From Thereva unica (Eukaryota > Arthropoda > Insecta > Diptera > Therevidae): a DNA stretch of 64,000 nucleotides. The translations under genes and the position numbers were made by a program. The stretch spans positions 165,361,516 through 165,425,515 of the forward strand of contig OX465281.1 of the NCBI GenBank assembly GCA_949987705.1, read 5' to 3'. Shown here in pieces: positions 19,874 through 29,680 of the stretch (its first letter is position 1; each line of letters begins with the position of its first letter). The notes beneath the pieces are model-generated. The model saw nothing but the letters and a program-made list of their open reading frames with translations. It did no database searches and was not told where the DNA came from.

Positions 19874-22800
19874 TCTGTTCCATCCCTGAGGGTGCGCTGC
19901 GGAAGGTCTTTGCTGTGAGTAAGTTGGTAAAGATATTTCGACAGCTGCTTGTCTGCGCCCACGAAATTTTTGCCGTTGTCACTGTATAGTTTGGCGCATC
20001 TTCCACGGCGGCTGACGAATCGACGGAACGCTGCGATAAATGCCTCAGTGGTTAAATCAGTGACTAATTCTAAGTGCACTGCTCGCGTACAGAAACACAC
20101 GAAAACTGCTACATAGCACTTGAGTCGAGTCCGTCCTCGGCCTCGAGTCGGTTTGATGATAAATGGTCCAGCGTAGTCCACACCACTATGAAGGAAGGGT
20201 TTAGTTGGACGTACACGATCAGGAGGCAAGTCGCCCATAAGCGGCGTAGGAGTTTTAGCCCGCGCTCTGCAGCAAGTAACACACCGATGTATAAATTGTC
20301 TCACCTTTCTGCGACCATTGGGGATCCAATACCTTTGTCGAAGTTGTTGGAGAGTAGCTTGTGTGCCTCCATGTAGAGTTTTTGAATGGGCATTGGCAAT
20401 TAGAAGTTTGGTTAAGTAGCTATCAGCTGGCAGTATGATAGGGTGTGTTTCGTCTTCCGATAAGAGCGCATTTTTTAGTCTGCCACCCACTCGTAATATG
20501 CTCTTGAAGTCAATAATAGGGTTCAAGGCTTTAAGTTTGGTTGTTCTGTGAACTGGCGCACCTGAAGCTAGACAGTTGAGCTCATTGGAATATGAATGTC
20601 GCTGTTCAACTTTGATCCAGTGCTCTAAGGCTAAATCCAGTTCGGATAGGCTTAAGTTGCCTGTATGCCTCAACTTTGCTGGAGTTTTGCTGTTGTAGAA
20701 AAATCGTAGGCAATAGGCGGTTATACGAAGGAGCCTTGACAAATCTGAACACCTCTGCAGGAGGAATGTCTTTGAATCATCCACGCTGTGAGCGAGGAAA
20801 GTGGTTGTTGATTGGTTCGGGCGAATAGCCTCATAAACTTCTGAAGGTATAGAAATGTTAGTCATCTTAGGCCAATCGACAGGATAGTTTGCTAGCCAGT
20901 CTGGCCCTGACCACCAAAGCTTGTAGTCTTTTAGTTTAGCTGCTGGAATACCTCTGGTTCTGCAATCTGCGGGGTTTTGCGCTGTTGGGACATGGTGCCA
21001 CAATGTTTGGGGAAGTTTTTCGTGGATCAGAGCAACACGGTTTGCTATGAAGACCTTCCATTTAGACGGATGCTCACGGAGCCAAGCTAGTACTACGGTT
21101 GAATCCGACCAAGCGTGCGTGGGTATCGCCTCCAAATTTAAGTTATGTTGAATGTAGGATATGAGTTCGGCTAAAAGAGCCGCTCCACATAGTTCCAAGC
21201 GTGGCAACGAAACAGTACGCAGTGGACTCACTCTCGTTTTGGCGGCAATAAGTGTTACATGTGCTTTGTTCGGATCTTGTGCAATACGCAGATATACGGC
21301 TGCTCCATATGCAGCTTGCGAGGCATCGCAAAAGCCGTGTAGTTCAGCGTTGGAAAGAGATTTCCCTGTTCCTAACCAACGTTTGATGTTAAGATCGTTT
21401 ATATGCTTTAGTTCAGATTTATAGTCCATCCAGGAAGAATTAAGGTCGCCAGGAACTTGGTCATCCCAGCCAATCTTTGCAGTCCACAATTTTTGCAACA
21501 GTATCTTGGAGGTAATCGTCACTGGAGACAACCACCCTAGAGGGTCGTAGATTTTGCTTATGTCGGAGAGGATAGATCTTTTAGATGAGCTTGTAGCGCT
21601 CGGAAGAGTAAGGTAGTAGCGGAAGGCATCGAGCTGGGGGTTCCAACCAAGGCCCAATGTTTTTATTTGAGAATCCGTGATGAGTTTCTCGTCTATACCT
21701 GTAGTCTTGTCCGCTTCGGGGATATCTGCCAGCAATTCGGGAGTGTTAGACATCCACTTCCGCAGGTTGAAGCCTCCATACTTGAAGATCGTTTTCAATT
21801 CGTCACGAACGCGAATTGCGGTCGCCTTGTCGTAGGAGCCAAAGAGAACATCATCTACGTAAGTGTCTTCATGAATGATTTTTGCACCTTCAGGATGCGT
21901 TAGATGGTGATCATCTGCCAATTGTTTGAGCACCTTGCAGGCTAGGTAAGGAGCTGCGGCGGTGCCGTAAGTAACAGTGCGAAGACGATAGCAGCTGACT
22001 GGCTGTGATGGAGAGGGTCGCCACAATATCCTCTGTAGGTCTGTGTCTGCCGGGTTTATCAAAATCTGCCGAAACATCTTCTCTAAGTCACCGGTAAAGA
22101 CGTACGGGAAGAACCGCCATCTTGCTAAGACTATGAAGACGTCATTTTGCAGCTTTGGTCCGATATGCAGTAGATCGTTCAATGATACTCCGGTGTGAGT
22201 CTGTTGCGAGGCGTTGAATACCACTCGTAGTTTTGTCGTCGAGCTGGTTGGTTTCAATACGGCGTGATGAGGTAAATAGTATACCGGACCTTGCGTTTCT
22301 CCCTCGTCCTGCACCAATTCCATATGATTAAGAGATAAGTATTCTTCCATGAAATCCGAGTATGCTTTAAGTAGCGGTGGATCTCGGTTGAACCTTCTTT
22401 CCATGCGGATCAAAGCAGTCAAGGCAGCTTCACGTGAGTCTCCTAGTTGAAGCTCGGTATTCCTTATAGGTAGGCGTACTACGAATCTACCATTTTCATC
22501 TCGATAGTGAGTCTTCTGGAAGATCCTCTCACATTCAGCGTCTTTTGGGTCTAGCAAGTGTTGCTGAGGTGGTTCTTCAATTTCCCAGAACTTTTGAAGG
22601 AAGGTGTCAAGGTTGGTTTTAGTAGTAGTGATATGAAAATTCGTTGTGGGTGAATCCTGTTGTGCTACTTGGGCCGTGGGTCCTGATAAGATCCAGCCCA
22701 AAGTGGTAGCTTGTGCTAAGGGAGTTCCAACTGGACCTTCACGAATGTCACCTAATATAATTCTTGCGTGTAAGTCAACACCAATGATCAGATCTATTCC

Positions 22801-24540
22801 AGATGGCTTGTCAAATGAAGGATCTGCTAGCTGCAATCCCGATATATGCGGCCAGTTTGGATTAATAACGGGTTTTGCTGGGATCAAACGTGTAAGCGAT
22901 GGAAGAACCAAAGACTGAACTGTATAGATTTTTGAAGGATCAATGATAGATATAACTTTATGAAGAACAACTGTATTAGCTTTCCCTACTATAGTATCTC
23001 GTACTCCAAAGATTGAAACATCCGCAGATCTTTTGGGAAGTCGTAACGCGTTAGCCAAAGACGTAGTGATGAGGCAAGATTCCGATCCCTGATCCACTAG
23101 TGCTCGGACGCGAATAGTTCCACCATTAGCTGATCTTATCAGCACCATGGCTGTAGCTAGTAAACTGGTAGCTTGTATAGGCTTGTTGACGTGACTGCTG
23201 GCTACGTGGACGAGTGTGGAACTAGATGTAGAAGCGTCGTTTCGCATAGGATTGATTGTAATGCTAGTGGACTGTTGTGATTTGTGCCATTGTCGGCTTT
23301 CTGCTTCGGGTACAGGTGCCTGATGAATCATAGTATGGTGTCTTTGGTTACACCGCTGACAGGTTTTGTCTGAGGTGCATGTGGCAATTACGTGGCTCGA
23401 CTTCAGGCAATTTGTGCAGATTGACTTTTTCCTTAATAACTCTACGCGTTCTTCAACGGTCTTGGAGCGGAATTGAGGACAGAACATGATGAAATGGCCA
23501 CGGCCACAGCAGCCGCATTCGTTAGATTTGGTTTTCGTGGTGTGATGGATGCGGGTAGTAAATCTTGGATGCGATGACTCTTGACGTAGTACCGGTCGCG
23601 GTAGGATTTTCACACAGTCTTTTATTGCGCTTAAGGCTTGCAGGCGCGATTCCAAGAAAATCTGAAGAGATTTGAAAGGGGGGACGTCTGCAGATGAGCT
23701 AAGAGACGTCTCCCAATCCTTGCGTGTACAATTATCTAGCTTGTTCGATAGTAGGAATACGAACCAGTCACCCCAATATTCGGTAGGGCGATCTAGATTG
23801 TTCAATGTTCGGACAGCTAAGTTGAATCCGTCAACAAGTCTACGAAGCTCTCCAGCTGTTTCCCCAGCCATGGCTGGTATGTTGACAAGGGCGTTTAAAT
23901 TTGAGTTGACCAGGACTCTCTTGTTCTCGAAGCGCGTGGACAGGGTGTCCCAGGCTGCGCTATAATTGGCGCTAGTTGTCACGAAGTGTTTTAATAATTT
24001 CGCCGCTTCTCCAGTAACAGCTGCTTTGAGGTAATGCATCTTCTCAATATTGGTTAGATTGTGGTTCTGATGGATCAAGGAGATGTAGGTATCTCTAAAG
24101 GAGGGCCAATCGCAGTAAGAACCACTGAAAGTTGGAAGATTCACTCTTGGTAACTTGATGGGCTGATATGTTGGAGTACTAGAGTTATGGGCGGTGGAAT
24201 TTAGCAATGATGCGTCACGAGGGCTCTCTTCAAATTCAGCCAGCTGCTCCTTTAGCCAACCTAAGGTGTCCATGTATGCGTTCTCCACGGTCGAGAACAC
24301 GTCATCGGTGAAGTAGGCTTCTCTCGTTTGATCATCATCCGCGACTAGTCTATACAACTCATCATTTGCTTTTATAAAATATTGCCAATATGAGTCTAGT
24401 AATTGCAAACGGTTGCGGAGGAAGATCTCATTTCGTTTGTCTTTGCCAATTTTAGTTACGTTTGTTAAAAAATTTACTATACGCTGTTTGGACGCTTTAA
24501 GTTTAGCTTTAGCTTCGTTCAAACTGTTGTTAATATTCAT
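19816..24540 (-). CDS. gag-pol: Gag-pol polyprotein (BEL/Pao)
   Basis: 1574 residues, minus strand, ATG at 24540. Gag comes first, with LPRVNLPTFSG and the capsid region at about 130-330, then three zinc-knuckle-like Cys/His clusters (CGCCGRGHFIMFC, CTNCLKSSHVIATC, CQRCNQRHHTMIH). Protease follows with LVDQGSESCLI, RT with LRVVFNASQ, GDLEKMF and the catalytic YVDD, and RNase H with GFCDASQAAYGAA. Integrase has a zinc-binding region (HSKTLHGG...CVTCCRARA) and catalytic GVDYAGPF and YSDNGKNF. This order is diagnostic of BEL/Pao. Apart from the late frameshift at 19846-19850 it looks intact, matching the identical LTRs. Confidence 0.95.
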   Translation of the reverse strand: MNINNSLNEAKAKLKASKQRIVNFLTNVTKIGKDKRNEIFLRNRLQLLDSYWQYFIKANDELYRLVADDDQTREAYFTDDVFSTVENAYMDTLGWLKEQLAEFEESPRDASLLNSTAHNSSTPTYQPIKLPRVNLPTFSGSYCDWPSFRDTYISLIHQNHNLTNIEKMHYLKAAVTGEAAKLLKHFVTTSANYSAAWDTLSTRFENKRVLVNSNLNALVNIPAMAGETAGELRRLVDGFNLAVRTLNNLDRPTEYWGDWFVFLLSNKLDNCTRKDWETSLSSSADVPPFKSLQIFLESRLQALSAIKDCVKILPRPVLRQESSHPRFTTRIHHTTKTKSNECGCCGRGHFIMFCPQFRSKTVEERVELLRKKSICTNCLKSSHVIATCTSDKTCQRCNQRHHTMIHQAPVPEAESRQWHKSQQSTSITINPMRNDASTSSSTLVHVASSHVNKPIQATSLLATAMVLIRSANGGTIRVRALVDQGSESCLITTSLANALRLPKRSADVSIFGVRDTIVGKANTVVLHKVISIIDPSKIYTVQSLVLPSLTRLIPAKPVINPNWPHISGLQLADPSFDKPSGIDLIIGVDLHARIILGDIREGPVGTPLAQATTLGWILSGPTAQVAQQDSPTTNFHITTTKTNLDTFLQKFWEIEEPPQQHLLDPKDAECERIFQKTHYRDENGRFVVRLPIRNTELQLGDSREAALTALIRMERRFNRDPPLLKAYSDFMEEYLSLNHMELVQDEGETQGPVYYLPHHAVLKPTSSTTKLRVVFNASQQTHTGVSLNDLLHIGPKLQNDVFIVLARWRFFPYVFTGDLEKMFRQILINPADTDLQRILWRPSPSQPVSCYRLRTVTYGTAAAPYLACKVLKQLADDHHLTHPEGAKIIHEDTYVDDVLFGSYDKATAIRVRDELKTIFKYGGFNLRKWMSNTPELLADIPEADKTTGIDEKLITDSQIKTLGLGWNPQLDAFRYYLTLPSATSSSKRSILSDISKIYDPLGWLSPVTITSKILLQKLWTAKIGWDDQVPGDLNSSWMDYKSELKHINDLNIKRWLGTGKSLSNAELHGFCDASQAAYGAAVYLRIAQDPNKAHVTLIAAKTRVSPLRTVSLPRLELCGAALLAELISYIQHNLNLEAIPTHAWSDSTVVLAWLREHPSKWKVFIANRVALIHEKLPQTLWHHVPTAQNPADCRTRGIPAAKLKDYKLWWSGPDWLANYPVDWPKMTNISIPSEVYEAIRPNQSTTTFLAHSVDDSKTFLLQRCSDLSRLLRITAYCLRFFYNSKTPAKLRHTGNLSLSELDLALEHWIKVEQRHSYSNELNCLASGAPVHRTTKLKALNPIIDFKSILRVGGRLKNALLSEDETHPIILPADSYLTKLLIANAHSKTLHGGTQATLQQLRQRYWIPNGRRKVRQFIHRCVTCCRARAKTPTPLMGDLPPDRVRPTKPFLHSGVDYAGPFIIKPTRGRGRTRLKCYVAVFVCFCTRAVHLELVTDLTTEAFIAAFRRFVSRRGRCAKLYSDNGKNFVGADKQLSKYLYQLTHSKDLPQRTLRDGTEWHFIPPASPILVVSGKLE

Positions 24541-25827
24541 GTTGGTTGCTGATATACGATATAGCTATGTGGATGTAATTAATTTAATATTTGCCGAAAT
24601 TCCTTTTATATGTTTATTTAGATAAAGATAAACAACTGTTTCTTAAATGTGTTATATTATTAATAGATTATTTAAAATGATGTTAGATTTATTAGTTATT
24701 CAATAAATAAGGGGTTTAAAGTTTTTATTTTTAAATAATTATTAGGTAAACATAAAATTGAGGCTACTTTGTCTTGTATGTTTTAGCCAACGTAAAGTCC
24801 ATATAGGCCACTTGTGACACCACCGACTAATTTTTAGAACGGCAATAACTTTTATTTGCAAAAGAAGGTCCGATTTTTGCTAGTAATATATAAGTAAACA
24901 AAACTCGTTATTAATCACGTTTCCAATTTTCCCTCTGTTATAAGTTTCACTTTGGCACTTAATGCGTAGAAAATAAAAAGCCCGAACGCTTCTAGTATAA
25001 TCGACTAATAATACGAATACTAATAATAAGTTAAAATTAAATAAGATTGATTCCAGTTAGTTAACTTTTAAGTTAGACTTTGACACTTAACTGCAACAAC
25101 GTATGAACTCCGAAAATCCCTTCCTTTTGTGGTTTAAAATAATTAATCCTTCCTTTACTTCCTTACAGTATGAACACATAAATTGATTTTGCTAATTTAT
25201 ATTGTTATTAGTTTTTTACACACAGTTTACCATTGAAAATTGTTTTTGTTTTGGTTTTATTATGTAAAAGTCCTTAAAATGAGTATTATAATAGCTTTTA
25301 GGTTTTAAGTGCTTTGAATATTCCTGCCTTGAGAGTAAGAGCTTTTCTTGTAGTATAAGAGTATCAGAAAGTCTGATTTCGAAGCTCTTTTCACATAGCT
25401 TTCTAATTTATTTTTTTTGACTTCTCTCCAGAGAACTTGTGAAACGGAGTGTAAGGGTATTTAGTAAGTATAACTTGGAACGAACTCACCGATCTTGATG
25501 TTTAAAGTTAAAGAGCTTTCCCTCATCTGTGGTGTAGCTTTTTCGTCAGCTTGAAGTGTAGAGCTTAGAGCTTTTATGCTGCGATCAGCATAAACACATG
25601 GAGTGATCGTGTGGATCTTAAAGCTTCCACGGGAACATTAATCATTAAACATTTTCACTTTTACTTTTAGTTAGTTTTTTTTTTTGTAAGAAAAACGTTT
25701 CACTTTATTTTATTTTGATATTTGTTTATTAAACTTGCACAGAATAAGAATCACTAGCGAACCATACTGCGCTTATGTACCGTTAGCCGTTATCACTTAG
25801 CCCGATCCGGCTCGAAGGACCAAAAAA
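24541..25827 (-). other. BEL/Pao 5' untranslated leader
   Basis: About 1.29 kb between the 5' LTR and the gag ATG. No ORF of note. A primer-binding site lies at 25804-25822: on the minus strand TGGTCCTTCGAGCCGGATC, starting five T after the LTR. I recall this sequence from other BEL/Pao elements; the tRNA was not checked. Confidence 0.75.
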
Positions 25828-26154
25828 TGTATGTTATAGTTATGGCTTTGTAAGATTAAGTTTTCAACTAGCAATAGTATATCCGGATGCGGTTCAATAA
25901 AGAAAATAAAACACTCTGATTCACTACGTTATAATTTAATTTCATGAATTCAAAAAATGGTACAAGACGCGGATACAATGGAGCGTGTGTTCTCAAGCAC
26001 GGCTTGGAAGAGAAGTACAGAAAAACTTTTCGAGAGAAAAAATGAGAAATGTAAATTCAAGAATTACAGTTTTGACTAGTTCTAAAAGTTAGACTTAAAT
26101 TAGGTTTTGTTGCCAGCTGTCGGTTCCTGGTATTGATGTTGTGCGTTCTAAACA
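25828..26154 (-). repeat. 5' LTR of BEL/Pao (intact)
   Basis: 327 bp, TGTATGTTAT to TTCTAAACA, uninterrupted. It matches the split LTR at 15775-15844 plus 18862-19118 without a visible difference. Confidence 0.95.
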
Positions 26155-26159
26155 AACCC

Positions 26160-27356
26160 CATTGTATGCCGCCTGTTCTACTATCTAGAGCGCCGACAAG
26201 GATGTCACTTATTACTATAAGAAATAGTAAAGGCGAGAGTAGGCATCCTTGTCGTACTCCTGAGCCCACCTCGAAGTTGTCGGATAATTTTCCATTATGG
26301 AGAACTCTGCATTTGGAATTGTTATATAGGGCTTTTATCAATTCTATTATTTTATCAGGCAGTCCCCGTCGCCGTAGTGCCTGCCATATAAAGCTCCTAT
26401 TGACCGAGTCGAACGCTTTCTCATAATCTACGAAAACAAGGCAAAGGGGGGATCGGAATTCAGTAGACTGCTCTACTATTATTCGTAAGGTGTTGATATG
26501 ATCAATACATGAGCGGCCCTTCCTGAATCCGGCCTGCTGCCTCCTAAGCGTTCGGTCTACTGCCTCACTTATCCTAGTTAGTAATATATGGGACAAAATT
26601 TTGCCCACTGTAGATAGTAAACAGATGCCTCTCCAGTTGTCGCATATTGTTAAGTCCCCTTTTTTGGTATTTTGACTATGATCCCTTCTGTCCAATCCTC
26701 CGGAAAGGTACAGGTGTTCCATGCTATTTCCAGGATTGGCTGTAGCGCATCTGCTATGAGGCTTGAATCGGCTTTCAACAATTCTGGCGGGATGCCATCT
26801 TTCCCAGCTGCTTTACCATTGGCCATCGCATGAATTGCGGTTACTATTTCCGTCTTGGTTGGGGCTCGGGTGGTGATTCATATAGGCTGTGCATTGTTGC
26901 TGGTTTCCTGAGGTTCCTGTGTAAATGAACCATTCAGGGCGGCGAAGAAGTAATCTCTCCATCTTTGGAGCTGCTCCTCGTCGCTGCACAGCAGCCTTCC
27001 ATCCGCACTCTTAACGGCATGCTTTTTAGTAGAGTGCTTTCCCGTGAGCTGTTTAGTAATTTGGTACAGCACCTTACTGTTGCCTGTGTTTGCCGCGTTT
27101 TCTGCGAGCTCATTTATCTGCTGCCTTTTATCACGCCGGACACTTCTCTTTACCTCCCGGTGTAATTGGGAGTACAGTTGGTAACGTCTTTCGGGGTCGC
27201 TTGTAGAGTTTACGTTATTTTTTAGGGCTCTCCTGCGTTCAATTTTTTGCCAGGTTGTGTCCGAGATCCAGTGTTGCTGGTTTCTTGGGACATAACCGAT
27301 GCTCATTTCCGCAGCCGTCAATATTGCGCCCTTTGTTCTACTCCACAGCTCTTCAA
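26160..27356 (-). pseudogene. RTE-like RT, N-terminal half
   Basis: Minus strand. A basic helical linker (from about 27350; WQKIERRRALKN, RDKRQQINELAENA) leads into RT motifs: NGKAAGKDGIP, DNWRGICLLS, QAGFRKGRSC, FVDYEKAFDSV and GVRQGCLLSPLLF. The YADD motif falls in the other half at 15732-15743. Defects are an in-frame stop (26875-26877) and a one-base frame change in the AAGTCCCCTTTTTT run (about 26652-26667). The upstream endonuclease is missing; the element ends at the TSD at 27357. Confidence 0.9.
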
Positions 27357-27366
27357 TATTGGCAAT

Positions 27367-27861
27367 GGTGCCAGTTTATGTATTGGGCGTCTTAAGACAC
27401 CGGATGCGGTCTTTACGTCTGCGACTCTAACTAAACCATCTTGGCCCTTAATGGTTTTTAGGATTCTTCCTAGTTGCCAGCTTAATACTGGAAGGTTATC
27501 TTCTTGGAGCACAACCATGGTGCCTGGTTGGACGTTTTGGCATCGATTTTTCCATTTATACCTGTGTTGTAGTTCATGAAGTTATTCTCTAGTCCACCGA
27601 TGCCAGAATTGTGTCTTTAGGTGGGTTACTAGCTTCCATCGTTGTAGCAGAGTGACCTTGGTTTGTTCGGCCTGAGGATCAATAACACTTGTCAACGGTT
27701 CACCTATGAGGAAGTGACCGGGACTAAGAGCCGAAAGATCGTCTGGATTCTCCGAGAGTACGGTTAGTGGTCTAGAGTTCATAATCCCCTCAATCTCCAC
27801 TATCACTGTCTCCAATTCCTCGTATGTGAGGGATGCCGTTGATACTGTTCTTATTAACAGA
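27367..27861 (-). pseudogene. pol: Integrase C-terminal part of env-bearing BEL/Pao element
   Basis: Minus strand. From 27861 downward: a segment with LTYEELE, IMNSRPLT, LSPGHFLIGEPL, FWHRWTRE, then LSWQLGRI and a C-terminal RPIHKLAPLP motif. All are the known BEL/Pao integrase end. One nonsense codon (plus-strand TTA, 27582-27584) breaks it. At high coordinates it is cut by the LTR of the next BEL/Pao element (about 27862). At low coordinates it runs to the RTE TSD, beyond which the same reading frame leads into env at 14860. It therefore belongs with the env and the LTR at 5405-6081. Confidence 0.85.
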
Positions 27862-28067
27862 TGTTGTTGAAAATTAAAAACACGAATAAGACAATACTTT
27901 TTGGTCTACGTCATATTTGTCATCGTCGATCACCGTTTTTTGGGTGATCGGTTCTTTCTCTGTTACCAGTCAGTCTCACAAAGGAAGTTGATCAGTTAGA
28001 TTGAATAAAGATTTTGTTTCGTTAAAATTCCCGGGCCTTTTGATTTATTTAAACATTAACTTTCACA
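27862..28067 (+). repeat. 5' LTR of second BEL/Pao element
   Basis: Starts TGTTGTTGAAAA (exact first base uncertain by a few bases because of repeated TTG) and ends CTTTCACA. The downstream TTGGTGCCGAAACCCGGG at 28068-28085 is a primer-binding site of a type I recall from BEL/Pao elements. It cuts the integrase fragment at 27861. The matching 3' LTR is not in the window. Confidence 0.8.
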
Positions 28068-28148
28068 TTGGTGCCGAAACCCGGGAATTTGATTAATTAG
28101 TATCAAAAACTCTTTTTTACTACTAATTAACCTTTATCGAGCTTCGCG

Positions 28149-29480
28149 ATGGACATAGTGTCTCGAGGTACATTGCGCGGGCAGTTGACCAAACTGAGAA
28201 AAAGCTCACTTGAGTATTTAAATGCAAACGAAACTAAACCTATTATTGAAAATGCCGAAAATTTTGACCACGTGATCGAGGAATTGGTTTCGGCATTATC
28301 ACGCTTAACAGCGGTGCACGAAAGCATACAGAAAGCCAACGAAAATGTGCTAAGAGGAATTCAGGATGAAGACCGAACCAAAGAATACGAGGCGATCGCG
28401 GATTATTCCGATAAATACATCGATGTTAGTTCGCGATTAAAAAATAGGATTGATCGGCTAAAAGCTCTCCGCGATAGAGATATCCCGTCCGTAAATGCTG
28501 ACACGATGTCTCCCCAACAGGTGCAACGGCAAGTGGTGAGGCTTCCTAAATTAGAATTAAAAAAATTCAGTGGTGATTGCAAGGGCTGGTTGCCCTTTTG
28601 GGAACAATTTAAAGTTCTAGTGCACGAAAATGCTGCTCTGAGTACATCTGATAAATTTAATTATTTACAATCCTCATTATCTGGTAGGGCAGCGACGTCA
28701 TTAGTTGGACTTTCAGCAACAAGTGCGTGTTACGATTCCGCTATTGCTTTATTACAAGAAGAATTCGGTGACGTAGCAAAATTTGTTGATAAGCATATGG
28801 CTGCACTAATGAATCTGAAAACTGTTACTTCCAGCCATGACGAGGTCGGTCTAAGAGAGCTTTATAATACGGTAGTTACGAATTCACGATCACTTGCCGG
28901 TCTCGTCGTATCATTAAACAATTATTATGTTATGTTGAAGACTATTCTGGTGCGCTGTTTGCCGTATGATATGCGCGTCGAGTATTTTAGGTTGATCGAA
29001 AATGAATACCCCGAAGACTGTGCCGATGAAGCTGCGTCCATTTCTATGAAGTCAGCTTCTGGAACGATTTCCTTCGCCATAGATAAAGGTGTTAAGGACC
29101 TGCTGAAATTTTTAAAACGTGAGATCCAATCACTAGAAAGAGCAGCCGAAAGCAACAAGTCAGTGCCAACGTCCTCCAGTCGTTCATCATTTAAGTCAAT
29201 CAAAACTGCGGCTGGATTAATAGCCCCCATAGAAGGCAAGAAATTTTGTGTATTTTGTAAAACCGATAGTTATTTTTCAGATAAATGCGATGGTAAACTT
29301 AGTATTGCTGAGCGAAAGGAAGTAATAAAGAAGGAAGGGAGATGTTTTCGCTGCACGAAACGCGGTCATATATCTACATGTTGTCCGGCTAAACATGTGC
29401 GTTGTTCAAAGTGTGGAGGGCGGCATGTGCTGGCTTCATGCGACCCAGAGTTTGCCAACCGGAAGCATGGTTCAACATAA
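28149..29480 (+). CDS. gag: Gag of second BEL/Pao element
   Basis: 443 residues with an AUG start 80 bases after the primer-binding site. The N-terminal helical region (1-120) precedes LPKLELKKFSGD and the capsid-like stretch with FWEQFKVLVHEN and DKFNYLQSSLSGRA. Zinc-knuckle-type Cys/His clusters lie near the end (CVFCKTDSYFSDKC, CFRCTKRGHISTCC, CSKCGGRHVLASC). In BEL/Pao the frame normally continues into protease; here it stops at 29478-29480 and the protease lies in a shifted frame, so the polyprotein is broken. Confidence 0.88.
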   Translation: MDIVSRGTLRGQLTKLRKSSLEYLNANETKPIIENAENFDHVIEELVSALSRLTAVHESIQKANENVLRGIQDEDRTKEYEAIADYSDKYIDVSSRLKNRIDRLKALRDRDIPSVNADTMSPQQVQRQVVRLPKLELKKFSGDCKGWLPFWEQFKVLVHENAALSTSDKFNYLQSSLSGRAATSLVGLSATSACYDSAIALLQEEFGDVAKFVDKHMAALMNLKTVTSSHDEVGLRELYNTVVTNSRSLAGLVVSLNNYYVMLKTILVRCLPYDMRVEYFRLIENEYPEDCADEAASISMKSASGTISFAIDKGVKDLLKFLKREIQSLERAAESNKSVPTSSSRSSFKSIKTAAGLIAPIEGKKFCVFCKTDSYFSDKCDGKLSIAERKEVIKKEGRCFRCTKRGHISTCCPAKHVRCSKCGGRHVLASCDPEFANRKHGST

Positions 29481-29680
29481 GAAGATTTCCGTTCCTGATT
29501 CTGTTAATCTTTGCTCATCAAATACAATCTCTTCTAATGTTTATTTGCAGACTGCATGCGTTTATTTTAGTCCTCCTGAAAATCAAACTAAGGCAGTTTT
29601 TGGCAGAATAGTCATAGACAGCGGTAGTCAAAGGTCCTATGTACGAGAGGATATAGCAAAAAAGTTAGACTTACCCATAA
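29481..29680 (+). pseudogene. pol: Protease of second BEL/Pao element (split)
   Basis: The active-site region VIDSGSQRSYVRED is encoded at about 29617-29658 in a frame different from gag. The frame is interrupted at 29680 by a 656-bp DNA element and resumes at 30340 with IRILPFGSSKRTP. Confidence 0.8.

Larger units (their letters stand above)
15775..26154 (-). mobile_element. BEL/Pao LTR retrotransposon, young, Helitron in its 3' LTR
   Basis: 5-bp TSD AACCC (15770-15774 and 26155-26159). The right LTR (5' LTR in element orientation) is 25828-26154, 327 bp. The left LTR is 15775-15844 plus 18862-19118, also 327 bp after discounting the inserted Helitron, and I found no base difference between the two. 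A gag-pol polyprotein runs on the minus strand with one frameshift. Identical LTRs imply very recent insertion. Confidence 0.95.
14942..27356 (-). mobile_element. RTE-like non-LTR retrotransposon, 5'-truncated, split by BEL/Pao
   Basis: The element's outer limits are set by a 10-bp TSD, TATTGGCAAT, at 14932-14941 and 27357-27366. The 3' end (low coordinates) has a short repeated tail, minus-strand ATGATGA units at 14942-14959, as known for RTE-type elements. Coding halves lie at 26160-27356 and 15046-15769; the BEL/Pao element 15775-26154 lies between them. No endonuclease domain is present, so the insertion was 5'-truncated. The clade (RTE versus a related endonuclease-RT family) is not certain. 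Confidence 0.85.
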
